Positions 37,573 through 50,236 of a stretch of 64,000 nucleotides of DNA are shown in pieces; position 1 is the stretch's first letter, and each line of letters begins with the position of its first letter. The stretch is from Isoetes taiwanensis (lineage: Eukaryota; Streptophyta; Lycopodiopsida; Isoetales; Isoetaceae). Made by a program: the position numbers and the translations under genes. Below the pieces are notes generated by a model. That model searched no databases, was not told the DNA's origin, and saw only the letters and a program-made list of their open reading frames with translations. Location: assembly GCA_021234155.1 (NCBI GenBank), contig JAJEKV010000094.1, positions 2,483,782 through 2,547,781 of the forward strand. The letters run 5' to 3'.

Positions 37573-38215
37573 AACAAAAAATGATCTAAATTTCAATAGA
37601 TATAAAAGAACATGAAAATGTAACTTAAACAATGAGAAATATCGGGTACATTCTCGGCTTCAACATGTACATTTCATGTACATAAAATGTACCAAATATA
37701 TGTAACTACATTTCATCAGAGCTAAAATGTACATGTACATGTACCTCAATCTACATAGATGTACCTCAATGCACCCAGATGTACCCAGATGTACCCAGAT
37801 GTACATCAGATGTACATCAGATGTACCTAGGTATCCAGTTAGGGAATGTAGATCTATGCCCAAAAAGCACATATATGTAAAATGCACATACTTATGAATC
37901 CATCTACGATGCACTCTAAAAATAAATGCATGTACGCTCTATTTGCGATGTAGACTCCATTAGATACATGTACAACCGATACATCCGCAGCTCAAGCTCA
38001 AAAATAAAAGCATCAATAAACAAGCAAATATATGCCTATGTACCTCCGCAAGCATGATGTACACTAAAAGTTATACATGTACAAGGAATAGCAATGCACT
38101 GAAAGCCATACATGTAGAACTATGCAGATTACAATAACAAGTATGAATTAAGAGAAGTATAAGTTTAAATTAGTTGAGAGCAATGCATACCTTTCACAAA
38201 GCAGTGGAAACCAAG

Positions 38216-39392
38216 CTAAATTGGAATGCCCTCATCCCGGATGCAACCTTTTATGCAATTACGTCTTTCATGGACCAGATAACACAAGCGTAAGAGGCAA
38301 TAAGCATCTCGCATGGAGCTAGTAAAAGCAACAAACCAGTTTTGCCAACGCCTTGGCCACAACAGTACATGAACCGAATGTGATGGATCGCTCTATAGAA
38401 GTAGCTCCCAGGTAGGGCCTCAAAAAGTAACAATAGGTCATGCTCTCCCCATGAAATCCAAAAATTTGTGAATGCCTTTGCTGAACCAATTCAATGCAAT
38501 TAAGTTTTTCCTTTGCTTGTTCAATTGAGATTTCATGTCTTTCAATTTCTTTAGTTGCTTCCTGCAAACCAATTTCTAGCTTAGAAGAGGGCTGCTCTTT
38601 CTCATGTCTACTCATAACCAAGTCTTCCAACTTGTACTTCAACACTCCAAAGCTAACTTGATTTCGCCGGGATCACGGGACAATTTGTCAAATTCCAATT
38701 TTGTCTCATCTATTTTCTGGCAAATTTGCTGCAGATCTTCAGATAGCATATCCTTTCTACCCTCAATCCGGCTGATGACCTTCAATGCATTCCTCCTTTT
38801 TTCTTCCAGTGCTTCTACTTCATTCAATAGGTTAGTTTTCTCCTCCGACCCATGCTTAAGTAACTGCTTTATTGTGTCAACATCTGATCTAGAATAACCT
38901 GTGGCTCTAATATTCTCATCGCAATACTTGTCCTATTTGATATTTGAGGATTTACCTGTTGTAGGGTCATCTGTAATTTCTGAAGTTTTGGCAAGATCTT
39001 TGGCGGTCCTAGCCACATCCATCCAATCAACAAGCCGTCCCTTCAAGTGAAGAGCAAATGCTCTGGCAAAATAGGTAGAAATATAATGGTTTGTAACCTG
39101 TTTCTTGCCATAAACCAATTCATAATATTTAAAAAAATCATCTTTCCATGCGTTCTGGATTCTCCCTTCCTTGAATCCTCTTCTATTTTTTGGAGCTTCA
39201 CCCCATACCTCATTCATAACCATCTCTAGGTTGGGTATGTGGACCTCTGCATGTTTATCACGGAGGTCTTTGGCTTTGATCACATCGTAACCCAAACATA
39301 AACTCCTTGGAGATAAGATTCCCACCGGAAGCACCGGCTTCTTGCTTGGGCCCGTGATGAGCAAGCACCGATCCGGGGGCTTTTGGGGCCAT
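38216..39392 (-). CDS. Coiled-coil and RING-like protein of Element 1, copy B
   Basis: Counterpart of 14842-16025. The coiled-coil part (38455-38870) and the FARAFA part (38935-39290) are almost identical to copy A. The RING-like cysteine block (about 38220-38420) carries small indels. The same in-frame TAG codons are present. Confidence 0.45.
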
Positions 39393-40920
39393 AGCTAGAT
39401 GAAGAATTCGTGATCGAGAATTCAAGCAGAAGGCAGGGCGGGATAGTGAACGAGAGGCAAACCAAGAAAGAATTTGGTAAAGAATTTCAAAATCCAAAAT
39501 TGTGCGGTTTTAGAGTGGTGGATAGCCATTAATCATGGCAAGTTACTAGCGGTCATGATGACGCTTATTCCAAAATGTGCATTCGGGTACATATGTACAT
39601 GTACAAAAAGGGCTACATTTATAGACACCCCTTTCATGCTTTTACCCAATATCTAATTTGTCCTTCATTTCATGCCGCTTTTATTCTCGATAACATGAAA
39701 AATAAAAAGTTTAACATCTAACAAGGATTCATTGATCATTGGCCACTACATAGAAAAACAAGGATGTATATTGATCCAAATCAAACAGTAAAACCATGGG
39801 GGCAAATCAAGAAACTAAGATGATATAGACAACGGTTAATTTAAGGGGAGAAGATGTTGTGAAACCGAATGACACCTATGTAAAACCCATAATGTTTTAT
39901 TACCTAATTCCACGACCCATAACTTAATGTTTTCTTGTCCAGTACCACATCCAATTTTTGGCTCCATACAAATGCCTATCTCCATCCGGAGCTAACATAT
40001 TACTCATTTCATAAAATTCTGCTACCATGGCCCTTCCATGTTTCTAATCAAAATCAAGTTCTTCCTAATTGACTTACCTCTATCAAGAATATCTTTGTCC
40101 ATTTGGATTTAATGCCTTCCGGCCATAAAAAATGCTTAATGGGCTGCAGTGTTGATCAATTCATAAGTTAGTTCCATTAGTGTGTCTTTTTGTTTCAATA
40201 CTAAGTCTTGCATGTGGGAAGGAGCGTGCTGAAGTAATGTAGTTGGAGAGCGCTATATAGAAAGCATGAGTTTTGGGGTAAATGGAGGGCTAATAGACCC
40301 CTTGATTTCGCAGATCCATCTTATTTTAAATTTGACACCATTGGGTGGCAAATATTCAATGCCCTAAATTTTGTCTCATTTGGTTCTCACAAGGAAGATG
40401 GCACCTATTTTTTCATTTAGACACATGCTATGCTGGATGGAGCCAACCAACACTATTGAAAAAAAAAAAAAAAAAAGAGAGAGACCGTAGATAAGATAGA
40501 TATATTTAACATCCATTAACAAAAAGGGGCGGGGGCAATATAAGCGTTGACAAAGTAATAGAAATTATATTAAAGTGAGATTCAACTATGGCTTTAAAAC
40601 ATCAATCTTAATAAAATATATCCAATCTAAATTTGACATGTCAGAAAGTTATATTCCACTTGCTAAATTCAAAATAACCATGTGGCATTGTCAAGACCTT
40701 TTCTAAAGGACAGCCAATATTGGCTGGATCTAAGAAAACGATATAGATGTTCCTTGTTTAGATCTTGCCACATGGATGTCTATTTCATTTTTTTCATTCT
40801 ATTTTCCTTTCTTGATCTTTTAATGTGTCATATCTGGATTGTTTTTATGTTTCTTGAGGAATCATCCCCTAAAAACTATACCTTAAAAGTCATGTCTTGA
40901 AAGACGTCCACCCTGGCCAA

Positions 40921-41040
40921 AACTCACTCGTAGACTCTGGCATCAAGTGGGATTATATATTAAATTCTAGCATCAAGAGGAACTCACTCGTAGACTCTGG
41001 CATCAAGTGGGATTATATATTAAATTCTAGCATCAAGAGG
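40921..41040. repeat. 60-bp exact direct repeat upstream of UGT, copy B
   Basis: Same pair of 60-bp units as in copy A, 40921-40980 and 40981-41040, with no differences seen. Confidence 0.95.
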
Positions 41041-41074
41041 AACTACTTGCTACTAGAAAAGAACCACTTGTGGA

Positions 41075-41081
41075 TATAAAG
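41075..41081 (+). promoter_or_regulatory. TATA box of the UGT gene, copy B
   Basis: Same TATAAAG context as copy A, 72 bp before the start at 41153. Confidence 0.6.
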
Positions 41082-41152
41082 GGAGAAATATAGAACCTGT
41101 GTGCATATGCAAAAGGAAGAGGAGGAGAAGCACAAGGAAGATCTAGTTCACT

Positions 41153-42558
41153 ATGGAGGGCAAGAAAAGGGTGATGTTATGTCCAACTGCAGCCAAAGGG
41201 CATATTACACCAATGCTGGTGCTTGCGAGGCGGCTAGCAAATCTAGAAGTGCCAATTACAATTATTTGCATCTCAAAATCTTGCTATGAAATGGTGCAGA
41301 CAGAAGTGGATGGCCAGGATGGGATACAAGTGGAGCTACTGGACGCTGGAGATGAGGACAAGGTGTCAATGGTGCTGACGAGGACGGTGATGAATGGGGT
41401 AAGGAACGAGTCCTTTGGAAGGAAGCAACCCTTCAAATGTCCTTTGCCATCTCTTACCCACCAAATTGCTCTAGAGTCTAAGCTCAAGCAAATGATCTCT
41501 GATGGCCTTGCGCCCGCCGCAGTGATTACTGATATTCTATTAGACTGGGCGAGCAGAACCGTCAGATCTGTTGGATTGCCTTCTTACATCCTCTGCACTT
41601 GTGGAGCAATATATATGGCCTTTAATTTTCTTCTTAAAGATCTTCTTAGTTCTGGAATTGAACCTAAGCCCCTTGAACTCATGCCTCTTGTGTCAGGCCT
41701 TCCTTCTATTCCTTGGGATTTGCTGCCAGATTTTTACTATGACCAGAATGATCCTTGCTATCAGTGGAAGCATAATTCTGACATGGAATTGGTTCATGCT
41801 AATGGGATCTTGGTAAACACATTTGATGAGATGGAAGAGGGGATTTTGGAAGCCATGAGAGGCCGAATTCCTGCTGCAAAATGTTTGGCAGAGAAACTTT
41901 ATACAGTAGGGCCGCTTATTGGAGCTGAGTATGTGAATGGTAATGCTGCAAAGGACTTTGAAGAGGAGCCTTGTTTAAAGTGGCTGGATAAACAGGAGCC
42001 CTCTTCTGTTCTCTACATCTCTTTCGGAAGCTGGACTGCCATAAACGAGCAGCAGATCATAGAGCTAGCCTTTGGATTGTTAGCAGCAGGAAAGCCTTAC
42101 TTATGGGTTTTGCCTGAAGAATTCAACAAATTTCTTCCATTAGAATTGAAGGAGGTTGCAACTGGATACATTATACAGGGCTGGGCACCACAGAAACTAA
42201 TTCTGGGCCACAGATCTATAGGCGGCTTTTGACACACTGCGGATGGAATTCGATAATGGAAGCTATTGCTCTTGGAGGAGTTCCGATTATAGCATGGCCG
42301 TTTACAGCAGATCAGCCTATGAATGCAAGGCATTTAATTGACGAGCTGGGGATTGCAGTGGATGTTCATGAAGAAAGTAGTGGGCTTGTAAAAAGGGAGG
42401 AGGTCCAAAGAGCAGTTTCGGAGCTTCTAGATGGTCCAGAATCACAGAAGTTTGTTGATCGAGCTAAGAAGCTCCAGATTCCAGCAAAACAGGCTGTTTC
42501 CAACAGCGGACCTTCCTTCCTACACCTGCACAAGTTCGTCAATGGCTTGGCCCTTTGA
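41153..42558 (+). CDS. UDP-glycosyltransferase (GT1 family), copy B
   Basis: Near-identical to 17784-19190. It reads without interruption from MEGKKRVML to IGGF (359 residues). A T run one base shorter than in copy A (about 42229) then shifts the frame inside the PSPG box, just before LTHCGWNS; the remaining 109 residues follow in another frame to the stop at 42558. Its defect is at a different homopolymer from those of copy A, so together the copies imply one intact gene. Promoter repeats and TATA box are the same. Confidence 0.92.
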
Positions 42559-43027
42559 GAAATGCAGCACCGAAGATTTAATATTTGCATGTGGTTCTAT
42601 ATAGAAAAGTCTTGAAACTACTAATAATCCCTGACATGCCATAGCCATAATAAGCATATAATAGTTCAAATTGTTATGAAGTAGGCCTACCTCTTATTTT
42701 GTGTGAATTTGTCATTAGCCAGTCTCCTTCCTGTTTCTGGCTTCTGCTTTGTTGTGGTTTAATCAAATAGCTCGTTAAACCACTGCATCCCGGACTAAGA
42801 AATAAGAAACCAATTGCGCTACTTCCGCAAGCCATACTGATGTCGAAAACCATTTAATAAATGGCACTTGCGCCTCTATACTACTTAGGCAAGTTAGAGC
42901 AAAAATGTTTTAATGGGGAGAAACCAAGAATATCTTCCCAAGACACTAAGGGGGCGAGGCCATCATTGGCGAGACGTTTGTCAATGGTGGCATTTTCGTT
43001 TTTAGGACACCTCCCCATCAGCGTTAA

Positions 43028-43130
43028 ACTTAGGCACCCAGTTGGTGCATTACTGGCGCCCCGTTGGCACATCATAGGCACCCAGTTGGCGCATTACTGG
43101 CACCCCGTTGGCGCATCATAGGTTCCCCGT
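43028..43130. repeat. Minisatellite of about 24 bp, copy B
   Basis: Counterpart of 19650-19757. Units read GGCACCCAGTTGGCGCATTA or GGCACCCCGTTGGCGCATCA. A short frame across it translates the repeat only. Confidence 0.8.
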
Positions 43131-43559
43131 TGGATCAAGAGGGCTACGTTGTTTGATGTTGAGGTTTCGTCTGCAGTAAATGAGAGTTACAACTAGGTTT
43201 TCAAAGTCTACACTCGTGTTTCTGGAGGTACCTATTTGGCGCCAATATACTTCTTCATGGCGCACACCGCCTTGAGGGTGTTTTTATGCTTGACATACCC
43301 ATTTTTTGGTACGATCAGCACCCGATCAGCACTTTTAATCGCGACTGTCAGGCGAAGGGCAGGGCCGTCCGTCATTATGGTGAAGGGTACACCCTTCATC
43401 ATTCGTCATCGATTTTTGAGCGCGAATTTTCTTCGAGCCATCCCCTGTTTTTTCATAATTTCGAATGCATCATTGCCATCCTCGCTTCAAATCTATTCAG
43501 TCGATCAAGCTTCTCCTATTCTCTGTTTTCCGAATTCATCAAGCAAGAACAGATTTGTG

Positions 43560-45456
43560 ATGGCGCTCAATTCCGGCGAGGTTGCTGTCCTTTTCTTTTG
43601 TGGAGCTCTCAAATTTCCCTTTGGCCTATGAAGTTCTGACCTTTTTTTGCTTTGCGGGACATGCCGATGGCGTAGAACGGAATATGAATTCCATGTTAAG
43701 GGCTCTTTCTAACAAAGGGAAAAAGCCCAAAGAAATTAAGGCAAAAGATGTTACAGAGGCCGATTTTCTTCGAGTTTGGAAGATGCCACTCGTGAAAGGG
43801 AAGATTAACCCGAAATTTATTCTACCGCCTATGAAACCCAAATTTTTAACGACCTTCTTGGAAGGATTTACCAAAAATCCAAGCCCACTAACAATGAGAA
43901 GTTAGAGTCACCTTTGCTAGAGCTTTTGCCTCGGGCTAATTCCCTCGAAAGCGTACCGCAAATCCCGAGGAATATGCTATCAACGGGCTTCCTTTGTCAC
44001 GATGCTTTTAGGACTTCCGAGCAAACGGTTGTCGGTTAAGCAAGAGGGTAGTAGCTACAAAGAACAACAAAGAATGCCATACTCAATCAGACTTAGGAGG
44101 CTTGTTGCTATGAAAGCTCGAAAAAGAAAACGATATTTTGATGAAAGAAGAAGATTATTTGAGGAAGGAGGGTGCTCTCACTCAAAGCCGACTTTTCGGA
44201 TCTCCGCAATAGAAGAGCGATATCCGAAAAAGTGAAGGACGAGAGGCTTTAGAAACAACTGCGCCTGCATTTAACAAGAAGCTATTCAAAGGCTTAAAGC
44301 ACAAGAGGAAATGTGGAGAGACTCGTTGGCCAAAGACCATAAATAAGTTGGATAAAAATGGATTGAAGAATTTGAAGGCCGACATCATCGAACTCAAAGA
44401 AGAAGTTGATGCTATTGAAAAGCATATGAAGATTTGGCATGCCAAATGCAAACATGTTGCTTTTTTCGATCCGAGTCCAACGTAAATCGGATGCACCTAG
44501 GTATGGGTTCCTATGACATGCCTTTCTTGGATAATAAGGATGCATGTGAAGCATGTGGCCTTTTGTTCTCGCAAAGATTATGAATTGCATGTCAAATTAA
44601 CATGTGGTCACAAATACCATGTTTTTGCTTTTCCGTTGTTTTGGATTGTATGCATTGCAGAATCGCACCCACCGTCATGAAGAGGTTCCAGCAAAGATAT
44701 TGCAAGAATTGGTATATAAAGAATACCATCCTGTTGAAAGTGACACGTGAAAGTGAGAATGATAGTGACACCGAAAAGTAACAAGGAAGACAAGAAAAAC
44801 AAGGTGCCGAGGACCAAAAAAGAGGTAAAGAAGAAGAAGATAGCAAAGACTTCTCTCAGACACGCCACCGCCGCCCCCGACTTCATTGCAGAAAGAGTTG
44901 CAAAGAAGAAGACCAGATCTGTGAAGAAGCTCAAACTTGAAAAAGGTAATGACTTTGACTCTATTTTTTATTTGTTTTAAAAGTTTTCATGCACTTTAGC
45001 TTGTAGAAATATTTTGCAGGTTTTATTGATGTGGACAAGTTAAGTCCAGTGAAATTTGCTCATGTCAGCCCTCTCAAAAGCACAAGGAAATCACCAAGGT
45101 TGAATGACAACCTGCTGAAAGGTGATGTTACCACTCCTGAGAAGAAGAAAATAGGTTCAACAGGTAACATAACTTATTTATTTATGAAATTTTTGTATGC
45201 TTAACTTATTTGTTTCATTCCTTACTGATTTCTGCTACAATGCAATGCAGAAAATGTGAATAATCTTGCTGCTGAACCTCAGGGTGCTGAACATCAGGGT
45301 GCTAAACCTCAGGACAAAGCAGATATTGAGGAAGTGCTGAAGTCACCAGCACTTGGAGATTTGGCTGAGCAGTATGATTCAGGAAGTAGCAGCTCTGAAG
45401 ACCCTGATATTACCTTGGCAAAGTATTGCCAGGACAAAATGGTGGAAAAGAAGTGA
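43560..45456 (+). CDS. Coiled-coil/RING-like protein of Element 2, copy B
   Basis: Likely start 43560 (MALNSGEVAVLFF). In order: a segment with TEADFLRVWKMPLVKGKINP (about 43755-43815), a FARAFA-like stretch also found in the Element 1 protein (about 43910-43940), a coiled coil (about 44280-44450), and a zinc-finger block DACEACGLL followed by KLTCGHKYHVF (about 44540-44630) with C-x2-C and C-x-H-x2-H spacing like a RING. A basic Lys-rich region (44770-44945) follows. The last exons (about 45018-45163 and 45250-45456) include DVDKLSPVKFAHVSPLKST and an acidic SSSSEDPDI tail. Several one-base slips interrupt the first part. It is probably a nuclear accessory protein of the transposon; the activity is unknown. 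Confidence 0.5.
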
Positions 45457-45617
45457 ATGGTTTTATGAAAGAAAACCACCAATTTTCAAATGTAGGTGGT
45501 TTTCTATGGTTTTCAAACTTTAAGTTATAACTACTTAACAGTGCTGCTATGACATGCTCATTTCTGTGAAATGGAGCTGTACATTTTGGTTATTTTTGTA
45601 AACCCTTCAGCACCATT

Positions 45618-46085
45618 TAATATATGATCTACTGTTTTAACTTGCAATATATGATCTACCATTTTAACTTGCAATTGGATAACTTGCAATATATGATCTA
45701 CTATTTTAACTTGCAATATATGATCTACCATTTTAACTTGCAATTGGATAACTTGCAATATATGATCTACTATTTTAACTTGCAATTGGGTAACTTGCAA
45801 TATATGATCTACCATTTTAACTTGCAATTGGATAACTTGCAATATATGATCTACTATTTTAACTTGCAATTGGATAACTTGCAATATATGATCTACTATT
45901 TTAACTTGCAATTGGATAACTTGCAATATATGATCTACTGTTTAAACTTGCAATTGGATTGTGTTTACTTACAATTGGATTGTGTGAGTTCACTTGCAAT
46001 TGGATAACTTGCAATATATGATCTACTGTTTTAACTTGCAATTGCATTGTGTTTACTTGCAATTGGATTGTGTTTACTTGCAAGT
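45618..46085. repeat. AT-rich minisatellite, unit about 27-42 bp, copy B
   Basis: Counterpart of 22218-22690 with a more regular sequence. Two modules alternate: TTGCAATATATGATCTAC and ACTTGCAATTGGATAAC. It lies between the convergent 3' ends of the two Element 2 genes. Confidence 0.92.
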
Positions 46086-46226
46086 GGATAATGGTTACAT
46101 TTTTTACAATGTCAATGTTTAGAATTCAATGGTTGTTATTTGTGTAAATTCAATGGTTACATTTTACATTGTCAATGTCAATGTTTAGAATTCAATGGTT
46201 GTAATTTCTGTAATGGTTGGAATGGC

Positions 46227-49200
46227 TTATATTTCATTGTCTCCATTCTTTCTTCTTCTTTTCCTTGCAACCTTTGCACTGCTTTCAGTTTGTGATTTTG
46301 AGTCAACTGCATCTTGTGCCAAGATGGTAGTGTTTTGTGGCAAGCTGTCCATGATGTGATCATGCACATCTTCATCAAGCTCATACTGGTTATTTCCCAT
46401 GTGATGCATGACAAAGTTCACTGCAGTAACTAAATGACTGTAAACACTACATTCAGGATCATGCTCCAAAGAAATCAGATTCAGAACCTCCAATGAACTT
46501 GTAGTACTTTCCTGTTACAACAACTTCATTCCTACCAAACTTCTGCCCCCAAGGATCCTTGTATGCTTTGTCAATGACATGTTTAACCTGTGTGCATTTT
46601 AGAATATAAAAATCTACCTTTTCTTTGTTGTTAGGCTCGGCATTGATCGCAAAGTTATCTCCAATTGCAATTATGTTCGACTTCCATTCGGGATCTCCCT
46701 CATAAACAGGACCATCGCTAGCCTTCATCTTTATATTCAAAGACCGGTCTTAGCTCGTAAAAAATCCATGTGCCTATTCTCTCCCTCGTTAGGACACTTG
46801 CCATACTTACCAAGCCAAAGAATTGTGGCGTAAAACAAGAATAATTCATGTGTGCAACTTGAGTAGGGTCTGACTTTGAATAGGCCTCGATAGCATGGAA
46901 ATGACTTGATCCAACTAGAGTTGCACAATCATAACTCTCACTCCTCGCCAACTTCATCAATTCCTATTTCCCAAAAAAAACCCGTAGTTTCACAAACATA
47001 GAACATTCAAACAAAATATGAAATGATATAAAAGGGTTTTGAGAAAATACCTAAATCGCCCTTCCCTTCAATTGTGGAATGTTCTTTGAAATGTCTCGCA
47101 CAAAAAACAACTACATCATGTGCATTTCTCAATGGTGTTGAATTCCTCTTTAACATTTCATGAGTTAGTGCCCTCTTAATGACAGCTCAAAGACCATCAT
47201 GTTCAATTGTCTCAAGAAAAATGACTGATCATGCATAGGAATACAACAATAAAAGAACAAAACATTTCGTAATACCTTTTCCATGGTATGAAGCAAAATA
47301 ATTCCAATTTATTGAATCTTTGGAGTTTTGGTAGTACCTACCAAGGAAATAAAATGGCCTTTGCACCTTTAAACCGATGAGAGCATCCATCGGACCACAT
47401 AATATCTTCGCTTATATTTGATACCTGTGCGCTAAAAATTTGCATGTTTGAGCAAGCGTTGTTGCACAAATAAGGTGTCATGTTCCCTATCATCCGAGAT
47501 GTAGAAATGTGTCTCTTTGATAATTCTTCTTTCATTCTCATCTAAATGAGGATCATCTAATTTCTTTGCATGTCCGTATGTAATGTGTACCAAAATTGTG
47601 CATCGATCATTCCTCCAATGAAGACTTTGGATTTCTTGTTGGATCTTGAAGGTATAATTCTCAAAGAAAGTCAATTACTTGAAATAATTGAATCCTTTGG
47701 AAACGTTGCCAAACAATCCCTAAATTGTTTGGCCCGCCACCTCCCTCATAGTTGTGTGGAATGAACTGATTCAAGACCTGTCTTTTGCATTCTCAAATAT
47801 CTCAAGAACACTTGTTGATTTGTAAACCAATTTGGTTCTTGGTTTTTAGAAACCTTATAACCTCCCTTATCATCAGGCTCTTCCACATGCTCATAGACCT
47901 ACAACAAGAAAACAACAAAGAAATTACAACCAAAGACTAGACAACCTAAATAGACAATTCTCACCTTGTCATATGTCTTCCAAATCAACTTGATACCCTT
48001 TCACGGATGTCTTTTCCTTTGGACATATTGGTAACTTGCTTGGCCCACACTTTTTGCATTTTAAAGTCAAACAATCATGTGCATGCCATTCATCAGATTC
48101 ATCTCGTGCACATACTAGTGACCTCCAAAGCTCACTAGTTGAAGCATAGGTGCACTTTCTTGACATGCATGTTGGTCCAGCCCCTGAGACCTCACAAGTG
48201 CACTTGCAACCAACACCATGTATTTTTTCATCATGTCTGACTTTGTTAATTGCAACTCTTACAAAGTCTGCTTTCATATGATACACACAGCAGCACGTCT
48301 CTCTATCTTTGACCTTCCTAACATAGGGAGGTTTCAATGCATGGAATAGTGAAAAAGAGACCTCAAACTTTGGATATTCACTTCTGAAACGTTGGTAGAA
48401 AGTGACCTGCAAGACATGCAACCAACAATTAGCATTAGACATTTTGAAGACAGTCAAAGAATAAAGAATAAAATACAACCAATAAATAAAATACAACCAA
48501 TAAATATTCTAACCTGAGTCTCTTCTAAGAAGTGTAGTGGATGCATAATTTTCTTCCCTTTAGATAATCTGATCTTTAAAACATGTTTCTTGGAAGGAGA
48601 CACTCTAGTGTTGTTCCTCCAAAAGTCAACTATGAATTTTCTTTCATCATAAGAAAGTTTGTCAATTCTTGTGCTTTTCTTGAACATGGACCATGGGCCA
48701 TCACCATGTTCGTGACTAACCTTCTATTAACTGCAACTGTAACAATTTTCCTGTTTAGATTCATTTGTTTGGCAAAAGCACATTTGTTAGTATCAGCACT
48801 AACTGCAAAAGACATTGCAGCACTTCTGGCTCTCCAAGTATCAGTGGTTTTCGAGTACTTATGTGCTTCAAAAGAATCCCTCAGATTTTTAACAATCATT
48901 TCCATTGTTTTCACTTCTTTTGTGCATGGAACACCAAGTTCTGGCACCCACTTGGCAGCACCACTTAGGATTTCTTTTCTGTCAGCAGGTTTAGCTTTTT
49001 CAAAAATTTGATTCAATACTTTCCCTACTTCTTTGGACAGTTTCTTTTTTTTCCTTGAGGTAAGTAAACCTTTTTCCAGAGCTGCATCATCTGCACCAGC
49101 TTCTTTTTCCTTTTTTTTCTGCCTTTGAATCCTTCTTATCTCAGCAGCTTTTTTTTTGAGCATAACTTCCAATGAATGTTGGCAGGACATGTTCTCACAA

Positions 49201-49968
49201 CCTTCATTCAAGCAGGAATCAGTATTCAACCAATTTAATCTTAATTACCAAGTGTGTACAAAAATAAGTCAGCATAGTTATGTGCATGAAAAATAAGTCA
49301 GCATAGTTATGTGTAGAAAAATAAGTCAGCATAGGTGTTACCTGAATTGTTTGAAGCATCTGGTCTTCCAAGATCTGATGCAAACAAGTCTGAAAGTGGA
49401 AATATTCTTAAATGTTGTCAACCAAGATAGAATACATATGTAAAAGTCAAAGCATATTAGAGGAAACAAACCTTCTTGTTCTAAACAAAACGAATCCATG
49501 GTAGGCTCAGCAACATCTCCATCAAAAACATTTGAAGGCATGAAATCTGGACAAGAAGCATTTGGCAGCTCCCCAAAATCATACGAAGATCTGTAATTAT
49601 CGACATGATCTTCCAAATAACTGTATTCTGCATCAAATAAATTGAAAGTTAAATTTCATCTTTCAGCACCACAACAGCACAGTCCTTTACATGTGCTGAA
49701 TTGGGTTCGGATTCCCTCACTAAATTTGAGGAATGTTTATACCTGCAGGTAAGGAAGTATTTGCCTTGGTTTGTGGTACTTTGTTCTCAGAAAAATTCTT
49801 TGAGAATGTTGAACAGCAATTGGAAAAGTGCTTTGATTGCTCTACAAATTCGTGCAGACCGGAATAGAGTCTCCCTGCATCAAACTTGCATGAATTCTTT
49901 GCTAATGAAGCTAGGAAAGCTTTTTTCCAGTCGGAAACCATAGCTTTCCTGCTCCAAGCAAGAAACAC
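46227..49968 (-). CDS. Transposase-like protein of Element 2 (DFAENY / SDG family), copy B
   Basis: Multi-exon minus-strand gene. The start near 49968 lies about 240 bp inside the right TIR. Exons include EDHVDNYRSSYDFGELP (about 49610), a long N-terminal domain with a Lys-rich stretch (48630-49229), and VDFWRNNTRVSPSKKHVL then LHFLEETQ (about 48510-48620). The Cys-rich part has KDRETCCCVYH, GCKCTCEVSG and LKCKKCGPSKLPICP (47970-48330). Catalytic-type motifs follow: VIDF adjoining ENYTFKIQQEIQSLHW (about 47620-47670, with a slip at a CTG-type codon) and IMWSDGCSHRFKG (about 47370-47410). The C-terminal part has NYSCF-C and a GDNFAINAEPNNKEKVDFYI segment (about 46600-46690). Same family as the Element 1 transposase. 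Several slips remain. Confidence 0.65.
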
Positions 49969-50236
49969 AATTCTGCATCAAAGAAATGTTAATTCCGCCA
50001 AATTCCATTTCGAAAGCAACCTACCCTTCCAGGATCGCTGAGTTGGCTTCAATCAAGGTCCTTGATTGATCTTGAAGGCCAACGAATTCTCCCGCTCCCC
50101 GGAATAGCTATGGCGGGTGACGCGCGAGAAGGGTGACGTTTTTGGTGAAGGGTTGAAGAAGGCCGAACAGCACTTCACCAGCACTAGTGTCGCGACATGT
50201 TTTTTTGAACATGTCAAATGAAAATACACCCTTGAG

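Larger units (their letters stand above)
30844..39647. mobile_element. Element 1, copy B
   Basis: Duplicate of 7424-16282 with the same gene order. The left TIR is at 30844-30864 and the right TIR at 39625-39647, each slightly altered in the G/C run. It has many small changes relative to copy A, concentrated at CAG/CTG. Patches such as 33600-34200, 35190-35440 and 38455-39290 are nearly identical to copy A. Confidence 0.75.
26365..49948. repeat. Large tandem duplication, copy B (about 23.58 kb)
   Basis: Second head-to-tail copy of the unit starting at 2805. Homology stops near 49948, inside the first exon of the Element 2 transposase, and the sequence then continues as single copy. 26365 to about 40100 is noisy relative to copy A, with many 1-3 base changes at CAG/CTG. 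40100-42800 is nearly identical to copy A, and much of 44750-46700 and 48400-49948 reads better than the matching part of copy A. Confidence 0.93.
43271..50236. mobile_element. Element 2, TIR DNA transposon of about 7.0 kb (complete in copy B)
   Basis: Imperfect TIRs: CTTGAGGGTGTTTTTATGC then TTGACAT at 43271-43296, against the reverse complement of 50209-50236 (CTCAAGGGTGTATTTTCAT then TTGACAT). They share AAGGGTGT/GAGGGTGT with Element 1. Contents are a coiled-coil/RING-like gene on plus, a long AT-rich minisatellite, and a transposase-like gene on minus that starts close to the right end. The convergent layout matches Element 1. The exact outer ends and target-site duplication are not resolved. 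Confidence 0.6.

Noticed and set aside
26365-38400. Independent evolutionary decay of copy B of Element 1
   Set aside because: The changes are concentrated at CAG/CTG and homopolymers, with identical patches between them. That pattern points to sequencing error rather than neutral substitution.
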